Assembly: GCA_029532415.1 (NCBI GenBank)
Contig: JAQOTA010000060.1
Location: 2,790,001 to 2,854,000 of the forward strand
From: Marasmius tenuissimus
Lineage: Eukaryota; Basidiomycota; Agaricomycetes; Agaricales; Marasmiaceae
DNA length: 64,000 nt
Reading direction: 5' to 3'
The position numbers and the translations under genes are program-made. Position 1 is the first letter of the stretch; each line of letters starts with the position of its first letter. The notes beneath the pieces are model-generated. The model worked only from the letters and a program-made list of their open reading frames with translations, ran no database searches and was not told the DNA's origin. Positions 11,883-23,140 of the stretch are shown one piece after another.

Positions 11883-13586
11883 ATGTCCAAAACTTCAGAT
11901 ATTTTGGTTCTCGGAGCAACAGGTACGCGTCTATGAATAGGCCTCTGCAACTGTGTCTAAATACGACTGTTCCTTCCCAGGCCTTACAGGACGCCAAGCA
12001 ACTCGATTCCTTGCGGCACATTCAGACAGAAAGTCGAAAAAGTTCACGTTGGCCATAGCTGCCCGCTCGAAACAGAAGCTCGATGCCTTGGCTTCTGATT
12101 TATCTCTCTCGAAAGATATAGAAGTTCTTACTTTGGATGTCACGAATGAGGACGCAGTGAATGAGGCGGTGAAGCAGACGAGAATCGTAGTGAATACAGT
12201 GGGGCCGTACTACAGGTGGGGGACGCCTGTTGTCAGGTAAGTGACTGTCCAGTGCTATCATGCTCTCATCTAACCTTCTTGCATGCATAGGGCGTGTGCG
12301 AGACACGGTGTTCATTACGTGGATCTGACGGGAGAGGTGCTATGGGTCGCTCAGATCATCCGAGAGTGCGTATGACTCTCAGAATTGTTGTCAGAATCAT
12401 GAACTTGACGCGCTTATAGGTTTGACTATCAAGCAACCAAAACACGTTCGATCATCGTCCCCGCTTGTGGATTGGACTCCATTCCGTCCGATATATCCGT
12501 ACACATTGCAAATAAGGCGTTGAAAGACTTTGACCCCTCTCTCAATATTACAACCACCACGACGGTCTTCGAAAAAGTAGACGGCATCATCTCCAGTGGA
12601 ACGCTCAACAGTATGATTGGGCTCCGCCTCGCCCCTAAGATAGAGATAGAAACGATTAGCAAGGACTACATCCTGAGCCCTGGTAGGTGTTATGCATAAA
12701 CACTCTGCTCCTTCTCTCACCATCTTCATCTCAACTCCAGTTGAGGGTGCACAGTCACCTCGGCCGCGACCCGTGTACAGAACCGAAATACCGGGCAAAC
12801 CAAGCAGAACCATTGTCGGAAGCTTCTGGATGATGGCGCTGGCAAACAGGCCCGTGGTCCATCGGTCCTGGGGTCTCCTCGAGCAAAACTTCTTGACGAG
12901 CAGAAAACTCAATTCGGAAGTCGCCCGGGCACGTTACGGACCCTCTGTTGTATACGACGAATTCCTCAAGACCCGTGGGACGGTCAGTGCAGCGATCTTG
13001 TCAACGACGATAGCGTTGTTCTGGGGATTCCTCGGTTTTGCTCCAGTGAGTTACACGCACTGCGGTCATCTCTTGCGCTCCATTACTGACATTTTATTGT
13101 TCCAGTTCCGTTGGCTTGTACAAAGGATGCTCCCCGGAAACGAAGGGATCACGTCTGACGAGTCAGTACCTAGTTTGAACCCAAGAGCGGCATTCTGACA
13201 AGAAATCTCAGGGACCTGGAAAATGGAATGTTCAAGACTACAAACGTCACTACATCTGACACCTCCGCGAACCACCCTAAGTCAGTTCAAGTGACGACTA
13301 CGCTCACCGGAAAAGGAGACCCTGGATACCTCTTGTCTCCCAGTGCGTTTCTCATGAGGTTGTATAAATCATTGCGCTCCTGACACGATACCCCCGTCTA
13401 GTTTTTATGGCGGAGTGTGCCCTGTCACTCTTGAACACCGACGCGTTGCCAGAACTTGCCCAACGAGGTGGAATTTTGACACCCGCCACGGCATTCGGAG
13501 ATGCTTTTGTCAAGCGGCTCGAGGCGAACGAAAGGTTTACCGTTCACTGCCAGGTCCACAGTGGGGAAGACAGGAAGACCATATAA
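11883..13586 (+). CDS. Saccharopine dehydrogenase-like oxidoreductase
   Basis: Eight exons, 11883-11922, 11981-12236, 12291-12365, 12420-12682, 12741-13045, 13106-13161, 13212-13342 and 13402-13586, give 436 residues, close to the usual length of SCCPDH-type proteins. The N-terminal Rossmann motif is ILVLGATGLTGRQ (about residues 7-19). Further family segments are the IVVNTVGPY loop, the GVHYVDLTGE strand and PACGLDSIPSD. A hydrophobic stretch around ALFWGFLGFAPF (about residue 300) fits the membrane-associated region known in this family. These proteins bind NAD(P) but generally are not the lysine-pathway enzyme; in animals a relative sits on lipid droplets. The reaction here is unknown. Stop is TAA at 13584-13586. 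Confidence 0.9.
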
Positions 13587-14589
13587 TCATGCATGTCCTG
13601 CTTCGCTTCGCAATTCTGAAACATGATGGACACTTAGACTCTCAGTGATATCGCATTCGCCATAGCTAATTATTCTCGTATTTATTCACAGGAAGAAACG
13701 CGCGCGTTCAAACTGTCTATTCAAGTTGCTCCCCGATAATGTGATATCTTTTATCAGGTACTACTTTCTCCTCACCGGATACAGGGAAGGCCCGTCGGAC
13801 CTGGCGTCTGGCTTTGGATGGGGATCCTACTATGCTCGAGTATTTCTCGTTGGCTCCAAGCTGGCTACAAGCACGCCACAGTCGCCGTTGTGTCTAGAGC
13901 ACACAAACGAGGCGATGCCTCTACGTGATTTTAAAGCTCGCGGACTTGAGGCCCAGAACCCGTACGAGTCGTGATTGGGATGTCATTCCCATGAGCCGTT
14001 CCCTCCCTCCGATTTGTACTGCGAGCGAAATGGGTTCCCGTCGATGACACAATATAGCTCAGAACCGACATGATCCAAGATTTGACTTGAAGACTGCGAT
14101 CTATACCGTAATTTGTCCGCCGGGTCGGTCTATCACTCTGGATCTCCAGTCTGTCTTTTTCCAAGACTGCACCTGAGAATTGGATCTATATCTTCATAGG
14201 GTGAACGCCGTTTTTGTTGGTTTCCTCTCGACCCCTTCTCCGATTCATTGGCTGGCCGTAGTGTTGGGTCGGTTCGTAGGAGCGAAAACTCGATGATGGG
14301 AAACCGATGGGACAGCTGGTGACCGGTGGCCGTCCTTGGCTGTCCTTGTTGCTTACGTGAAACATAGATAGTATTTCCTGCTTCGCAGCTGCTGCGCTGG
14401 CCGAAGAATTACTTATGGCATGTCCGCAACAGTGTTTATTGCCAATACAGTGGGAATTTGGTCCTGTGGAAGACTTCTAAAAGACTCAAGAGCTGCAGAG
14501 GGTAGGCTGTGTTCAAACTTTTCCGTTCCTCCATCGCCCCACACCTTCCTCATCCTCTTCCTTCTAACCCCCAACTTTATCCCAAAACT
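13587..14589. other. Intergenic region with duplicated copy-A promoter segment
   Basis: The first half holds an 82-codon plus-strand frame (13726-13974) with no recognised family. From about 14220 the sequence is clearly related to the promoter of copy B (about 22845-22955), including a shared ATTCATTGGCTGG block that contains an inverted CCAAT box (14243-14255 in A). The block lies about 340 bp before the copy A start codon. Confidence 0.5.
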
Positions 14590-16925
14590 ATGACCGCTTA
14601 CTTCTCCAATGCTCAAGGCACAACGGTCGGGGACCATGCTAACTTTCAGACTATTGTTGGAAATCCTACTACAAATCATTACCACAGTTCAGACAGAGAC
14701 GATCGATTGACTCTGGTAAGTGCCACGAGTCCGGGTCATTATCAATTTCAGTATTTAAATTTGCCTCCAGCACGGAAGGACCGTCAGGAAAGTCATTGAT
14801 GGTGATATCAGTTTTCGACGCGTTCTGTCGTCCGAAATCTTATGTATCAACGTCAAGGCGGAGCGGGCATCAGCATCAGAGGTCGTCAAGGTCAAGAAAG
14901 TGGAACAGACCGCCGAAATATACGGGTACCGGGGGAAGTATACTGCGACCAGTTTTGAGCCAGTGTATGAGAAGGATCGAGGAAAATTCCAAGAAGTGAG
15001 TTTTGGTGTTCAGTTTGAGGAGCATATGCTGACGGCTAGCTTCAGATAGTAAAGGCTGTCCTTGAAGCGGCGATGTGCGGGAGGTGGGTTGACCTACCGT
15101 TTGTTTGCTGATTGTTATAATGAGATGTTACAGGTCGGCGCTACTCAAACAAGTGTTTGCGGTGGCTGAGTCAAATGCGATAACGGTGATTGCGCACGAC
15201 GGTGAGTTTTGCGTTGGGAATTTTGAACCTGAGCGCTCAAAGGCAGTAGAACTCGCTAATAGCGACAAATTGACTGAACGGTATTGGAGAAAGGAACAGG
15301 TTGTATACTACTACCTAAATCATACACATGTATGTCCAGCTTTTGAGCTCTTTAACCCAGCTGAGGAGTATTCTTAGTTGACCGCTGTCCAGGCCTTGCG
15401 TGCCGACGAGACTCTGGGATTCCCGGTGAGTTGATCATTTTTGGCATCGGCTGGCTAATGAACGTGAAAAGATTACGCGTCGTTATAGCGATTGGTCTTT
15501 CAACCTCAAAACCCTTGCGTGGCATTTTGACCCCGCTGCTCTCTGCCTCGATCCGCCGAGCGAAATGGACCTCCAACCATTGTTTTATTCCCCACCACCA
15601 CCTCGCCGAGACCTTCGACAACTCAGCGCCACCGAAATCGCCGCCTGCGTTGAGGAAAGCTCGGGCGATGTTTTATTCCTGATTGTGTCAATGGGAGCGA
15701 GGCGGTTCACCGGCCTGTCAAAGTATGCCCGACACGGCCTATTGACATTTGGGGCTGTTGTCGACTATACGAAACCCGGAATTTCTGCCCACCTTCTTTT
15801 CACTCCTTCTCCTGAGTGGTTTTGCCAGGGCCGCAATACCAGTGTCAAAGCTGACTACTCCAGCTCAGGTATGTCCACTACTTAACTCCGCTCCATCTTC
15901 TTTTCGTTGACTTGCTTAGTGCCAGGGCGGGTCAACCTTTCATTTCAGAAGGCCGGCGACTGCCACATTGTCCTCGATTTCGGCTGGCGCATTCCACAAG
16001 AGGACCGGAATAAGCTTAAATGCGCCTTTCTTTGCCAGTCCCTCCGATTCTGTAACGAATCTGATGATATGAGGCGTATTGGTGAGTGTTCCTAACACAT
16101 TTCTGTTTTCTAAGTGTCTGATGTATTCTTCCTCCAGTATATATTGATCAAGTCGGGTTCCGCCTTCAGGGTACCTTCCCCGATCATCCCACGAACCGTT
16201 CGATACCGCTGTACCTGTTTGTCCACCCTCTACCCATCAAGTTCGTCAACGATGTACATTGTGTTCCCTGCCCGTTCCCCGAGAATCTATTCTACTGGTC
16301 CCACGACTCACAGGGAAGGAATGCCATTGCCGAAGTGGATTGGCGAAGATTCGGGGTCCCCGCGTTGAGTGTGAAGAAATGGGTCGATTCCCATTGGAAC
16401 AAGGAGCACTACACATTTGTACGAGAGCACCTTCGCTCAAGAAGTCACGACCTGGACGGGAGGCAGCATGCACGCGAGCATGGATACCCTGAACTAATAT
16501 TTGGTGAGTTACGATTTCCCTGCCCGACCTGGGCACCACACTGACATATTTCCTCAGCCGATCCTCACAACAACCGAGTCACCATGATAAGAGAGCTTGC
16601 CGCCTGGTCACAAGAGCTTGAGCTCAAGCTTCATCACTTGAATTCAAGCCCCAAAGCTTCACGACCCAAACTCCCTTCACCCTTTTCGCTCGCCCCAGCA
16701 CAACCCGTGAAATGTGATACAGATAACCCGGGAGACAGGTCAACTCTACCGGAGGGCCGTACAGTGACCCACTGGGCCAAACCTGTTTTCGTGAAGTGGT
16801 GTACGTATACCGTCTTCATATCTGCACGCATATTTATTGAGTCTGATGTACAACTTCTAGACAATTCGGTCTTGGAGACTCTGGCGCAAGCTGACGCTTT
16901 AGATCATTCCGTGGTTGCATGCTAG
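14590..16925 (+). CDS. Array family gene, copy A, intact
   Basis: Eleven exons: 14590-14715, 14771-14995, 15046-15083, 15134-15201, 15250-15329, 15378-15425, 15472-15868, 15920-16081, 16138-16503, 16558-16800, 16861-16925, giving 605 residues with no break. The start codon begins the motif shared by all five copies (YFSNAQGTTVGDHANFQTIV, residues 4-23). The next part has a DGDISFRRVL strand, a VVKVKKVEQTAEIYG segment, LLKQVFAVAES and MIAHD-like residues. I infer a degenerate kinase-like N-lobe because related agaricomycete proteins show this order, but no catalytic motif is seen. The second half includes PSPEWFCQ, FYWSHDSQGRNAIAEVDW and DLDGRQHAREHGYPE. A Ser/Pro-rich linker precedes the conserved C-terminal tail. 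No signal peptide or membrane helix. Function unknown. The 48-nt intron 4 has no in-frame stop here, so its retention would give a longer protein. Confidence 0.8.
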
Positions 16926-19900
16926 TTCAAATAACGTACCGTCGACTATCATTAATTTATTCCTTGCTACCTGATTGATTCCCATTTGACTCACACTGAC
17001 AGATGTTTACACGGTTACAAAGTCGATGCGAGAAGTGCTAGGGGAACTATGCCTCTCGGACAGTATGTACGTGGGCGTGGGGATGTAAATTCCCACCAGT
17101 CGTACGAAACTCATGACTGGCTGAGGGCCCGTTCTGACTCTCGAGTTCTGGTTCCTCGGGCTGATTTTACTTGGACCAGGCCATAGTTAGTTGAGCAGCG
17201 AGCGGGCATGTAGATCTCGCAAGCTATTCTAGCCGGCTTCGGTTCATCTAAAATTTTGCATTCCCGAACTCACCATTAGTCGCGTAAGGTATGTACTCTG
17301 TACTGATGATTCTCAGGACCCGATCTACGCGTAAAGTCAGGCTCAGCCCATGACAGACCAAAACCTCGCAGCTGAAGCCAAAGCCTCGTCCTCGCTTTCC
17401 CCCATGACAGCTCCTCCGACGGTACACTACTATCAAGCGAGAACAGTCGCAACCAGATGAAGCTCCTCAACCTGAGATGTCGAATAGGGGAACATCCCTC
17501 AGAAATCTTCAAGTACTAGACCACTCAGTAGCACTGCACGTGGTTTGGGTCATACCGCATGTTGTGAAAGGCAGTTTATCGAACAGCCTTTCGGATTACG
17601 ATCGAGTAGTCGTGTAGAGAGGACAGAAACGAGCGAACGTCAGAGTCGGTACCATGGTCGACAGAACTAAACTGAGGTATTTATCGTAGCGGTCATCGAC
17701 GTCGAGCGAACGGTCACGAGAGTGTAGACTTCAACAACATTGCCATAGTGGAAGTCGTAGATATTTGGCGAATGATAACACATGGATATCACATTGAGTA
17801 CCCGAAGATGCAGATATCTCCAGTCAAAATGACCGCCGGTACGACCAGTGCACACCAATATTGTAGTAATGCCTCCGTTCACTCGGGCGACGTGTCCTCC
17901 TATTTTTTACAGCCATAAATTCCCAGAGTGGACCATCTCCGGCACCTCTGTCATTCACCAGTAGAGTTGCTATCTTGTCTCCATCTAACCCTCTACTCCG
18001 GTTGGCGGAGCCAACTTCGACGCTAATGATAATCGATAATCCCTTGACGTTAAGGGAAGAGTCACGCTAACAAGCGGACGTCTCTTGATCTGAAGGTGCT
18101 GATGATCTATGTTCGTCGCCATCCCGATCGTGCAGTTTTCGAGCCCAGTCTTCATCCCCAGTGCCAGCGCCATCTCATAAGATTCGAATATCCTCGAACA
18201 CTCTCTGCTCCAGTGTTGGGGTCCGTTCTGGTGGTCTGGAGTTGTTATTACCATGTAAGCTACCACAACTCCACCCAGGGCGGCACCAAGACTGATATTG
18301 CCGGTCTTTTGGGCGCTAGAAGTTGCATCGCACAGGTGTTCGTATCGTTTTTGAGGAAATCAGGTGCAGACCGGGTAGGTATTGAGTCACAGCTAAGGTC
18401 AGTCGGGACGGGACGACGCTTCGATGTGGTTTGTGGGCGCAAGTACCGGGTCTTAATCTCGAATATCAGGGTGAGAGGGATTCTGAGGGACCAGTCGAGG
18501 CCTCCATGTGTATGGAGAGGGAGGAGGCGAAGCTACGTGAATGCCTTCGTGTGGAGAGGGCGGCGAGCGCAGGTGAAATGTATAGCCAGACCGATTCAGC
18601 CAAGGCACCTGCCCTTGAATTCCCTTGCATACAAGTAGTTGAAGTCGATAATGACGGCCGAGGTCAATTTTGGGCCTTTTGGCACAGTGGATCTTCTGTT
18701 TGTCATGCTCTGAGACTCTTGTGCCACCAAAACCACTCGTCCGTGAAACATCGAGTGGGCTGCAAAACGGGAAGGCTCACATTCCTTGATATATGTATTT
18801 GGTAGAGCGCGAGGCCTTGAGCGTCACGAGTCGCTTCCTGAGTACTTCGGATGGCGAACTTCCGTCGAGAGCCGGTCATGGTAGTTGCGGTCAAAGACGC
18901 AGGTAATAGGCGCCCGTGCATCAGCTCTCACCAAAACTGTGATCATGACCATGAGCTCGATTTGCGACTCGTCTATACATAGTCCTCGGCACTCAGTTGC
19001 TACTCCAGAACGACTTTGGTGCCAGTAAAGACCAAGAATCGATTACAATACTCCCGGATGACATCTCGCCCTCACATTCCCCAGCAGTCATCGATCTTGC
19101 CACCTGCAGTACATCACGACTAGGATGATTTCGCGGATCTCCTCGACCTCAGAATGCTCCTGTGTGTGTCACAAGTTTATACCTTTGAGGCCTCGAGGAT
19201 TCCATGCCACTTTCAATCAGGATCCTGACTATTGGCTTGGAGGTCGGAGTGTTCAGGGTGGGGGAAGGTCAACGGTATCGGGGCAGAGATGTGAAGGTGG
19301 ATATGGAGGACAGAGGCTAATGGGCTGTATGCGGCATTCCGCTCCTTTCACCCGCTCATTCGGGCGACGCGCCGGCAGGTGCTTCCCGGCGATGCCTGTC
19401 CAATATCAGAATAGGGATAGTCCAAGCTCGGCAGATTCAGACGAGATTCACCACCTTTTTCTTGAGAGTGCGTGTCGGCGTGTCTTGGCTCCTCGTCCTT
19501 CGCCAACTTCTTTGTCGGGTCAGAACAGGCAACCTCGCGATCAAAACGGTCAATCTCGTCCAGATTATTCCCCCGTTCCCCTTCTTCCCCTCCTTCGCCC
19601 GTTTTGCTGCCAACAGAGGTTTCGCAAGTCTAAGACCAGAAACCTCCACAAATCTCATCGAACTCTCTCCCAGCCGATTTTAAAGTATCCGACACGCCCG
19701 TTTCAACCACTGCCGACGAGACGAGCGGCGAGCACGACTGTCGACCGTTTCTGTTAAGGAATGATCGGAACCTGAACAAACCAACAAAGTCTTGAATCTG
19801 GAGTTGGAAAGCAAAGTGGTCAAGAGAGACTTGCCCCCCGTTAGATTGGTGTTTTCCACCTTTCGGCCCCCGTTGTCTGGCCCCAATTACTAATTTGTGA

Positions 19901-20793
19901 GTCTGGCTACCTGTGATTCCGATGTTATCACATTCGCCTTCCCCCAGTCCATCGTGATTGCCCCCCCTACCTCTTGTGCGCTGCACCTTTCACGTTTCGG
20001 ACTTCACCTCAGCCGAACCCACCCAAAGGTGATGCTCTCGCGTTCAGCACCTCAGTCTTAATCCCATCTTCGCACAGTCCCTTCTACCATCCATTATTAC
20101 CACGAATAGCGCTATTTCCCACCCACAGGGACCTACATTATGATACTTATTCAAGCTTTGCTCTCAAGGAAAGTACACATAGTTCAATTGTCGACTAGAA
20201 ATAACAGAAGTAGCAAAAGGTCAGACGTCGCTACTAGTATAATGGCATTTGTTGATAAAGAAAGACATGGATCAGACGGAATAAGACGACGGGGAGAGAG
20301 GGCGTCAAGAAAATATGGGGACGATGTTACAAATCCATAATGTGTACAAGTCATGTTTATCATGCGCGTGAGGATTATGAGAGATGGTCGATGCGGGGTG
20401 TAAAATATCATATAATGAGACTCGAGTGGTGACCAGCGATGCATTGATGCACGGCACGCAACTGGGAAGGAGGGACTACTCTGTAGCTTGTTGCGACGAA
20501 AAGCCGATAGGGTGATTATCGCCATCAGGCACTGTCAATGCGACGGAGACGGCGGTTGAGGAACATATTCGTCCACTAGAACCAGGACCAGGATCTAGAT
20601 TTCCCTGAAGTTTCGCGTAGCTGCGCCTGAGGCTGACCCTCCATAGCTGTGGTTTCCGACAACCTGGTTTTCTTCCTCCCGATTCTGCCAGTAGGCCCCT
20701 ACTTCATCATAGCAACGATGAGAACGACCACGTTCAGTGTGTTGATAGCCTTCCCAAACCGTCGCCGATGAACTCCCCATGCGGCTATTCCAA
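16926..20793. other. Decayed duplicated sequence between copies A and B
   Basis: No intact gene is supported. Parts match other places in the array by eye: 17680-18020 with 26330-26700 and 31790-32110 (3' flanks of copies B and C); 18000-18260 with 32060-32400; 19160-20200 with 44880-45720 and partly with 33420-33560 and 47600-48300; and 20140-20340 with 45690-45910. The 210-codon plus-strand frame at 19125-19757 runs through this material, but the related stretches elsewhere have stops in the same frame, so I treat it as a remnant. Confidence 0.5.
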
Positions 20794-21177
20794 CTAAGCA
20801 AACAACTCGAACTCCTTTGATTCCTTGATCTCAGCAGGTGCAGGCGCCTGAGGTTGCAGCTGAGCTTTCCGACGAGTACGACGAGGTAGAGCACCAACTC
20901 GTGGTTCAAGCTCGCCCTTTGCAATCTTGACCTCTCCGATAGGCTTACTTGGATCGATTTGGATGATATACACGTAACCTCGTTGCTGGCTGAATGATCC
21001 AGCACGAGCTCGGCGGGCACCTGGAAGTGGTAAAGCAGCTCCGGAGGGGGGCGAGGCAAAGTCGAATTGACTGTTGGCGTACATGGCGAGGATAAATTCA
21101 GGGGTAGACGACGTGCTCGTAGAACTCGCGAAGGAGGAAGTTGAAGATGCAGCAGGTGAGAGATTGTAGAGTGACAT
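20794..21177 (-). CDS. Small Ser/Ala-rich array protein
   Basis: A single exon of 127 residues. The N-terminus is Ser/Thr/Ala-rich (to about residue 25), followed by a conserved core: PEFILAMYANSQFDFASPP, GAALPLPG, then QQRGYVYIIQIDPSKPIGEV and a basic PRRTRRK segment. No signal peptide or family is recognised. A paralog at 46251-46616 keeps the core, and decayed copies lie near 41700-42130, 25920-26100 and 31390-31570, so the gene travels with the duplication unit. The ATG at 21177 is preferred over the in-frame ATG at 21261 because a TATAAAAG box at 21296-21304 would place transcription start very close to the upstream ATG. Confidence 0.6.
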   Translation of the reverse strand: MSLYNLSPAASSTSSFASSTSTSSTPEFILAMYANSQFDFASPPSGAALPLPGARRARAGSFSQQRGYVYIIQIDPSKPIGEVKIAKGELEPRVGALPRRTRRKAQLQPQAPAPAEIKESKEFELFA

Positions 21178-21295
21178 CGTGGTTGGGTTTCGATCTGTCG
21201 TGAGAGAGGATATGCTTTTTGAGCAGAATTTGTTGGAGAGATGGTACTGGTCCGAGTTCAAGAGCTGATGAGAGAGCTGAAACTGGGATGCAAGT

Positions 21296-21304
21296 CTTTT
21301 ATAG
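21296..21304 (-). promoter_or_regulatory. TATA box of the small Ser/Ala-rich gene
   Basis: CTATAAAAG on the minus strand, about 120 bp upstream of the start codon at 21177 and the best TATA match in the window. Confidence 0.55.
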
Positions 21305-23140
21305 ACTGTTTTCGCGAAGCGCCCCTTTGTGAAGGACCCTGATTGAGAAGTACGACAGCGATTTTGGCGATGAGTCTCCGAGCTTCGATTCTTGGTGCGG
21401 TACTATGTGTTTCTTATCCAACGACGTAGCAAGTCGAATGAGAAGAGGGCAATAACAGACCTAGAGGGATTCTAGTTAAGGATTGTCTAGCTCAGGGATT
21501 CAATGGGTGTCACGGACCCGCCTTCGCTCGTCCCATCCTTTGCTCTTCAGCTTCTGACGAGCCTCCCATACTGTCTCCTGCATGAGCTCTTCACCACCCT
21601 AGTCGCCTATCCATGTTTTTCTCGCAGTCTCGGTTCATGGCTGATGTTGGGTTGGTGGATTCGGGATCCTAATAGGTCAGGAAAAAGTATCGATCGCCGT
21701 CGACCCTGTTAAGTTTCCGTTGCAGAACAGGGGTCCCGGTCGGCGGGAGATCCAGAGTGCGTTTATGAGCAACAAGTGAAGCGAAGATGGGGGTAGAAGA
21801 AAAGAGTCATTGAAGTTTGAGTCATTCAAAGGGTCAACGACGGCGAAGAACATCTCTGTGTCTACTATCTTATCTTCAGATAAGATTCTCCGGTCCGAGT
21901 TTTGCGCATCAAACCTCGGGTTCTTGAATTTCAATTCGTTGTTTCGTGGCTTTCGTCCGGACTCTCATGGCAATGGACTACTACATCGTTGGCTTCTGCT
22001 CTCATGCTCGCCTCACTTCGACAGCAGCTTCTTAGACTGATACTACTACAGGCTCAGACGACCTCCGCCCTCTTCTTTGAAGTCTCATCGACCAATTACA
22101 CACTCGACTGCTTTGGTTTCATCTATCACGTCGATTTGAGCACAGAAGGAAAGGTCAGAAGCAAGATGAAAACGCACGTCGAAGGCAACCTTTTCACGGA
22201 GAGAACCCTCCACATCCTCAAAATTATAATCGTTCGACATCTACGTATACGAACTCACAGATCAAGCGACCACCATTTCAACTCCGTCGTTCTCTTGGCC
22301 TCCATCACCAAGTTCAACACCAGTTTGACCGCGTCTGACAACATACGATATGCCCAGCGAATCGTTCGTGTCGAGTTTAGCAACGCTCAAATAAGCCTCG
22401 AATCACACTCTCGACCGACTCGGCAGAAAGTTCTTCGCTCGTGGGTCGTTCAATGTCCCCAGTCGAGTTCGCTACTACGAGATGCCACTGTCTCGTTTAG
22501 AGCATCTAGTCGAGGTGATTTCTCCTCCCTACTACATGATTCCGAAGCACAGATACTGCTGGGATTGAATCATAGCTTGGCCGTGATGAGTTGTTCCCTC
22601 TCCTATAATGCGAGTTTCGCGTACAATTTGTTCTCGTCGTTTTATGATCTATTTGAGAATGGGGCTGATCCAAGATTCGACGACGTGACTGCCAAGGCCA
22701 AGCAAATTCGGAGCGCGACCTGCGTACAATAGGAATTGTACACCCAGGTGAGTTGAATACCTTGGATGCTGTGGGTGCGTTCTGGCTTTCTTCTGGACTC
22801 ACCCAGATACGAATCCTTTTTATGACGACACGAGCGTTGTTTCCTCCCAACCTCTCCTCCGATGGCGATTCATTGGCTGGTCGCGGTTGTGGTTTTGGGT
22901 CGGGTCGTGGGAACGAGACTTCGACGATGCGAAACCGACGGGACGACCGGTAGTTGTCGTTATGTATGTCCGCGCCAGCATTTATAGGCGGTGCTGCGAG
23001 AATTCGGCCCTGTGGTCGAATTGAGAAGAGCCGTGGAGGGTACAGTAGGCTGTGTTCGACCTTCCTTCCTTCCTCCATCACCCGGGACCCCACGTCTTCC
23101 CTCATCCTCTCCCTTTCAAACTTTGACTTTATCCCAAACC
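21305..23140. other. Region upstream of copy B, possible degenerate companion gene
   Basis: A 276-codon plus-strand open frame spans 21902-22732; it has no recognised motif, and its composition (Ser/Leu/Arg/His-rich) does not settle coding. It sits where the companion gene lies upstream of copy D (37642-38294); the only similarity I see is a short C-x-GF-x-EGK/EGI segment around 22100-22150, so the link is weak. From about 22845 the promoter is shared with copy A, including the ATTGGCTGG block at about 22872. Confidence 0.35.

Noticed and set aside
19125..19757. 210-codon plus-strand open frame
   Set aside because: It runs through a duplicated block whose relatives at 44.9-45.2 kb have stops in the same frame.
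21902..22732. 276-codon plus-strand open frame upstream of copy B
   Set aside because: No motif, no flanking exons and no convincing conservation with the other array units; kept only as a region note.
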